Positions 61,191 through 64,000 of a DNA stretch of 64,000 nucleotides are shown piece by piece; position 1 is the stretch's first letter, and each line of letters opens with the position of its first letter. The stretch spans positions 1-64,000 of the forward strand of contig NZ_ATYX01000006.1 of the NCBI RefSeq assembly GCF_000427905.1. Direction: 5' to 3'. This stretch comes from Thermocrispum agreste DSM 44070. GTDB taxonomy: Bacteria > Actinomycetota > Actinomycetes > Mycobacteriales > Pseudonocardiaceae. A model generated the notes under the pieces. It made no database searches. It saw only the letters and a list, made by a program, of their open reading frames with translations, and was not told where the DNA came from. Made by a program: the position numbers and the translations under genes.

Positions 61191-62867
61191 ATGGCCGAGT
61201 TCATCTACACCATGCGCAACGTGCGCAAGACGGTCGGCGACAAGGTGATCTTGGACGACGTCAGCACCGCGTTCTATCCAGGGGCCAAGATCGGCGTCGT
61301 GGGGCCGAACGGCGCGGGCAAGTCGACCGTGCTGAAGATCATGGCCGGCCTGGAACAGCCGAGCAACGGCGAAGCACGCCTGCAGCCGGGCGCCAGCGTG
61401 GGCATTCTGCTCCAGGAACCGCCGCTGAACGAGGAGAAGACGGTACGCGGCAATGTCGAGGAAGGCCTCGGTGAGATCAAGGTCAAACTCGACAGGTTCA
61501 ACGAGATCGCCGAGAAGCTGGCGACCGAGTACAGCGACGAGCTGATGGAGGAGATGGGCAAGCTCCAGGAGGAGCTTGACCACGCCGACGCCTGGGAGCT
61601 GGATTCACAGCTGGAGCAGGCGATGGACGCGCTGCGCTGCCCGCCGCCGGACGAACCCGTCAAGCACCTGTCGGGTGGCGAGCGCCGCCGGGTCGCGTTG
61701 TGCAAGCTGCTGCTGTCCAAGCCGGACCTGCTGCTGCTGGACGAGCCCACCAACCATCTGGATGCGGAGAGCGTGCAGTGGCTGGAGCAGCACCTGGCCA
61801 GCTATCCGGGAGCGGTCCTGGCCGTCACGCACGACAGGTACTTCCTGGACAACGTGGCCCAGTGGATCATGGAGCTGGACCGCGGCCGGGTCATCGGCTA
61901 CGAGGGCAACTACTCGACGTACCTGGAGAAGAAGCGCGAGCGGCTGGAGATCCAGGGCAAGAAGGACGCCAAGCTGGCCAAGCGGCTGCAGAAGGAACTC
62001 GAGTGGGTCCGGTCGAACGCCAAGGCGCGTCAGGCCAAGTCCCGTGCCCGCCTGCAGCGTTACGAGGAGATGGCCGCCGAGGCGGAGCGCCAGCGCAAGC
62101 TGGACTTCGAGGAGATCCAGATCCCGCCCGGCCCGCGCCTGGGCGACGTGGTCGTCGAGGTGGAGAACCTGCGCAAGGGATTCGACGACCGGGTGCTCAT
62201 CGACGGGCTGTCGTTCAGCTTGCCGCGGAACGGCATCGTCGGTGTCATCGGGCCGAACGGCGTCGGGAAGACAACGCTGTTCAAGACGATCGTCGGGCTG
62301 GAGAAGCCGGATTCGGGGACGGTCCGCATCGGTGAGACGGTCAAGCTGTCCTACGTCGACCAGACGCGTGAGGGCATCGACCCGAACAAGACGGTCTGGG
62401 AAGTCGTGTCGGACGGCCTCGATTACATCCACGTCGGCGAGACCGAGATGCCGTCGCGGGCCTACGTCGGCGCCTTCGGCTTCAAGGGACCGGACCAGCA
62501 GAAGCCCGCGGGCGTGCTGTCCGGTGGTGAGCGCAACCGGCTCAACCTCGCGCTGACGCTGAAGAAGGGCGGCAACCTCATCCTGCTCGACGAGCCGACC
62601 AACGACCTCGACGTGGAGACGCTGGGCTCGCTGGAGAACGCGCTGGAGCAGTTCCCCGGTTGCGCTGTGGTGATCTCGCACGACCGGTGGTTCCTGGACC
62701 GAGTGGCGACTCACATCCTGGCCTGGGAAGGTACCGAGGAGAACCCGGCGAAGTGGTTCTGGTTCGAGGGCAACTTCGAGGGGTACGAGAAGAACAAGAT
62801 CGAAAGGCTTGGTCCTGAGGCAGCCCGTCCGCATAGGGTGACGTACCGGAAGCTGACGCGCGACTGA
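61191..62867 (+). CDS. ettA: Energy-dependent translational throttle protein EttA (ABC-F)
   Basis: A 558-residue ABC-F ATPase with two nucleotide-binding domains and no membrane part. Walker A motifs are GPNGAGKST (about 39) and GPNGVGKTT (about 355). Signatures are LSGGERRR and LSGGERNR, with an arm and P-site tRNA interaction linker between them (YLEKKRERLEIQGKKDAKL). EttA binds the ribosomal E site and gates elongation by the ATP/ADP ratio. Length and arm are those of EttA, not resistance-type ABC-F. Confidence 0.95.
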   Translation: MAEFIYTMRNVRKTVGDKVILDDVSTAFYPGAKIGVVGPNGAGKSTVLKIMAGLEQPSNGEARLQPGASVGILLQEPPLNEEKTVRGNVEEGLGEIKVKLDRFNEIAEKLATEYSDELMEEMGKLQEELDHADAWELDSQLEQAMDALRCPPPDEPVKHLSGGERRRVALCKLLLSKPDLLLLDEPTNHLDAESVQWLEQHLASYPGAVLAVTHDRYFLDNVAQWIMELDRGRVIGYEGNYSTYLEKKRERLEIQGKKDAKLAKRLQKELEWVRSNAKARQAKSRARLQRYEEMAAEAERQRKLDFEEIQIPPGPRLGDVVVEVENLRKGFDDRVLIDGLSFSLPRNGIVGVIGPNGVGKTTLFKTIVGLEKPDSGTVRIGETVKLSYVDQTREGIDPNKTVWEVVSDGLDYIHVGETEMPSRAYVGAFGFKGPDQQKPAGVLSGGERNRLNLALTLKKGGNLILLDEPTNDLDVETLGSLENALEQFPGCAVVISHDRWFLDRVATHILAWEGTEENPAKWFWFEGNFEGYEKNKIERLGPEAARPHRVTYRKLTRD

Positions 62868-62901
62868 CCAGCGACCGTCGCCGACAACCACCGGAGGCCT
62901 T

Positions 62902-64000
62902 GTGGCTGCAGGTATGCACGATGAGCGGGGGGTTGCCGGATACCCGCGTGACGAAGCGGTAGGCCGAATCGGCGCAGGCACCTCCGCACTGTCGGCCATC
63001 AGGCCTGATGTCACCCCCGCCGAGCGGCTGCTCGACCACGGAACGCGGTTGCGGTTCCGTGCCCCGGAGCTGGCATTGGTCTTCGGCGAGCGGGCGGCGG
63101 CACTCGCCGAGGCCGCAGGCTCGGAGCACCTGTGGGTCAACGCCGAGGGCTTGTCGGTGTTCGCCCGCATGCGGATGGGGCAGCGGCCGGACGTGGTGCA
63201 CCGGGCGGTCACGGTGCTGCGCACCGCCGAAGCCGACGGGCACGCCGAGCTGGCGGCGCAGATGCGAGTGGAGCTGGCGGTGTGTGCGCGCAGCGCCGGT
63301 GTCCCGCTGACCGGGCTGGCCGCGCTCCGGCCCGTCCTCAGCCAACGCGATCTGCCTGCGGTGTGCCGGGCGCTGGCGCTGATGCAGCTCGTGGGGTGCA
63401 TGGCGCCGGTGGGCAGGCAGTCGTTCATGGACAGAGCGCTCGCCGAGGCCGACAGGCTGATCCGCTCCGACGCGCAGTTGCCGGACGTCGACCGGATCCT
63501 GCTACGGGCCATGGTGGCCAGCAGGACGGCGGCACATCAGCGGCGGCACGGTGACCTGGCCGCGTCGCTGGACACCGGACAGCGCGCCTTGGACCTGCTC
63601 GACGGGCTGGATTCCGAGGCACACGACGGCATGCAGCTGCGGGCCCGGGTCGTACTGGACATGGCGTGCGCATTGCTGGACCGTGGCGAGAACCGGCGGG
63701 CCATGGACATCGCGCAGCGTGTGCTGTCTCGACCGGCACGCGCCGCCGCGGTGGGGCCGTTGGCCTGGTTGAGGCTCGCCCTGGCGACCCGCCTGCATCT
63801 GTCCGCCGGGGAGGCCGAGGCGGCCGGGCGGCTGGTGCGAGACGCGCTGCACAGCGTGCAACGCTACGACCTCACCTGGATCGAGGCCCGGCTGTGGCTC
63901 GAGCTGTCCCACGTCGAGGAGGCCGCAGGCCGCGAGCGGTCCGCCCTTCACGCTGCCCGGGAGGCCCGCCGGTGCGAGCACGTGTACGGCCGGGCCCGCC
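62902..64000 (+). CDS. Large helical-repeat (TPR-like) protein, 3'-truncated by the window end
   Basis: From GTG 62902 (GGAGG five bases upstream) the frame stays open to 64000, about 366 residues, with strong codon bias. It shows repeated Ala/Leu/Arg helices (LALVFGERAAALAEAAGSEHL, LAEADRLIRSDAQL, LDTGQRALDLLDGL) like a TPR solenoid. No catalytic domain is seen yet. Proteins of this build next to ettA in related actinomycetes can end in signalling or regulatory modules, but that part lies outside the window. Confidence 0.75.
   Translation, partial: MAAGMHDERGVAGYPRDEAVGRIGAGTSALSAIRPDVTPAERLLDHGTRLRFRAPELALVFGERAAALAEAAGSEHLWVNAEGLSVFARMRMGQRPDVVHRAVTVLRTAEADGHAELAAQMRVELAVCARSAGVPLTGLAALRPVLSQRDLPAVCRALALMQLVGCMAPVGRQSFMDRALAEADRLIRSDAQLPDVDRILLRAMVASRTAAHQRRHGDLAASLDTGQRALDLLDGLDSEAHDGMQLRARVVLDMACALLDRGENRRAMDIAQRVLSRPARAAAVGPLAWLRLALATRLHLSAGEAEAAGRLVRDALHSVQRYDLTWIEARLWLELSHVEEAAGRERSALHAAREARRCEHVYGRAR

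Overview
The window is high-GC actinomycete DNA. F420-type LLM oxidoreductase, ESX/WXG-like proteins, a SigB/SigF-class sigma factor, PucR, double-TetR and FCD-type GntR regulators, EttA and a DUF6158 protein together point to the Pseudonocardiales (Amycolatopsis/Saccharopolyspora-like). The order is an inference from gene content; no rRNA or complete tRNA is present to prove it.

Layout. (1) 0.25-2.95 kb: a 3' tRNA remnant followed by an IS3-family element whose orfB is split by an intact IS110-family element; the IS110 left end carries a readable bridge-RNA-like structure. (2) 3.1-16.5 kb: a plus-strand catabolic cluster with visibly more A/T at third positions than the rest: two 2,4-diaminopentanoate-dehydrogenase-like proteins, an acyl-CoA ligase, an aminoaldehyde-type dehydrogenase, a CCG/4Fe-4S protein, a VAO-type FAD oxidase, a small unknown protein, an APC permease, then PucR, GntR and a soluble Cache sensor. 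It looks like uptake, oxidative deamination and CoA activation of an amine or amino acid; the substrate is unknown. (3) 16.5-21.7 kb: a CopB-type copper ATPase behind a CsoR-like operator, an acyl-CoA ligase and a secreted alpha/beta hydrolase. (4) 21.9-32.6 kb, minus strand: double-TetR and enoyl-CoA hydratase, then an operon GntR - ALDH - ThDP enzyme - ABC ATPase - permease - binding protein - aconitase-like large and small subunits. The permease has a frameshift at a G7 run and the large subunit an in-frame TAG.

(5) 33.3-35.8 kb: DUF4328 membrane protein and two ESX-like proteins, one with a C-terminal NlpC/P60-CHAP-like peptidase. (6) 36.5-37.9 kb: decayed DUF2243 and CtaG genes, then a molybdopterin oxidoreductase whose N-terminal Fe-S cysteines are substituted, and a pyruvate-oxidase-like ThDP enzyme. 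(7) 42.2-46.0 kb: carboxylate-amine ligase, a frameshifted iron-containing redox enzyme, a CDGSH protein and an amber-interrupted methyltransferase. (8) 46.4-49.1 kb: TetR, DUF6158, stress-type sigma factor, methyltransferase. (9) 49.3-53.0 kb: ACC deaminase with its GntR regulator embedded in G/C-rich repeats. (10) 53.0-64.0 kb: ordinary chromosomal genes (glutathionyl-hydroquinone reductase, TspO-like, MFS, LLM oxidoreductase, SRPBCC, I36 inhibitor-like, CopD-CtaG fusion, SSB, EttA) and a 3'-truncated helical-repeat protein.

An unusual number of genes between 20 and 46 kb carry a single lesion. Either this part of the genome is decaying or the assembly has local errors; single-base lesions should be confirmed by reads before function is inferred.
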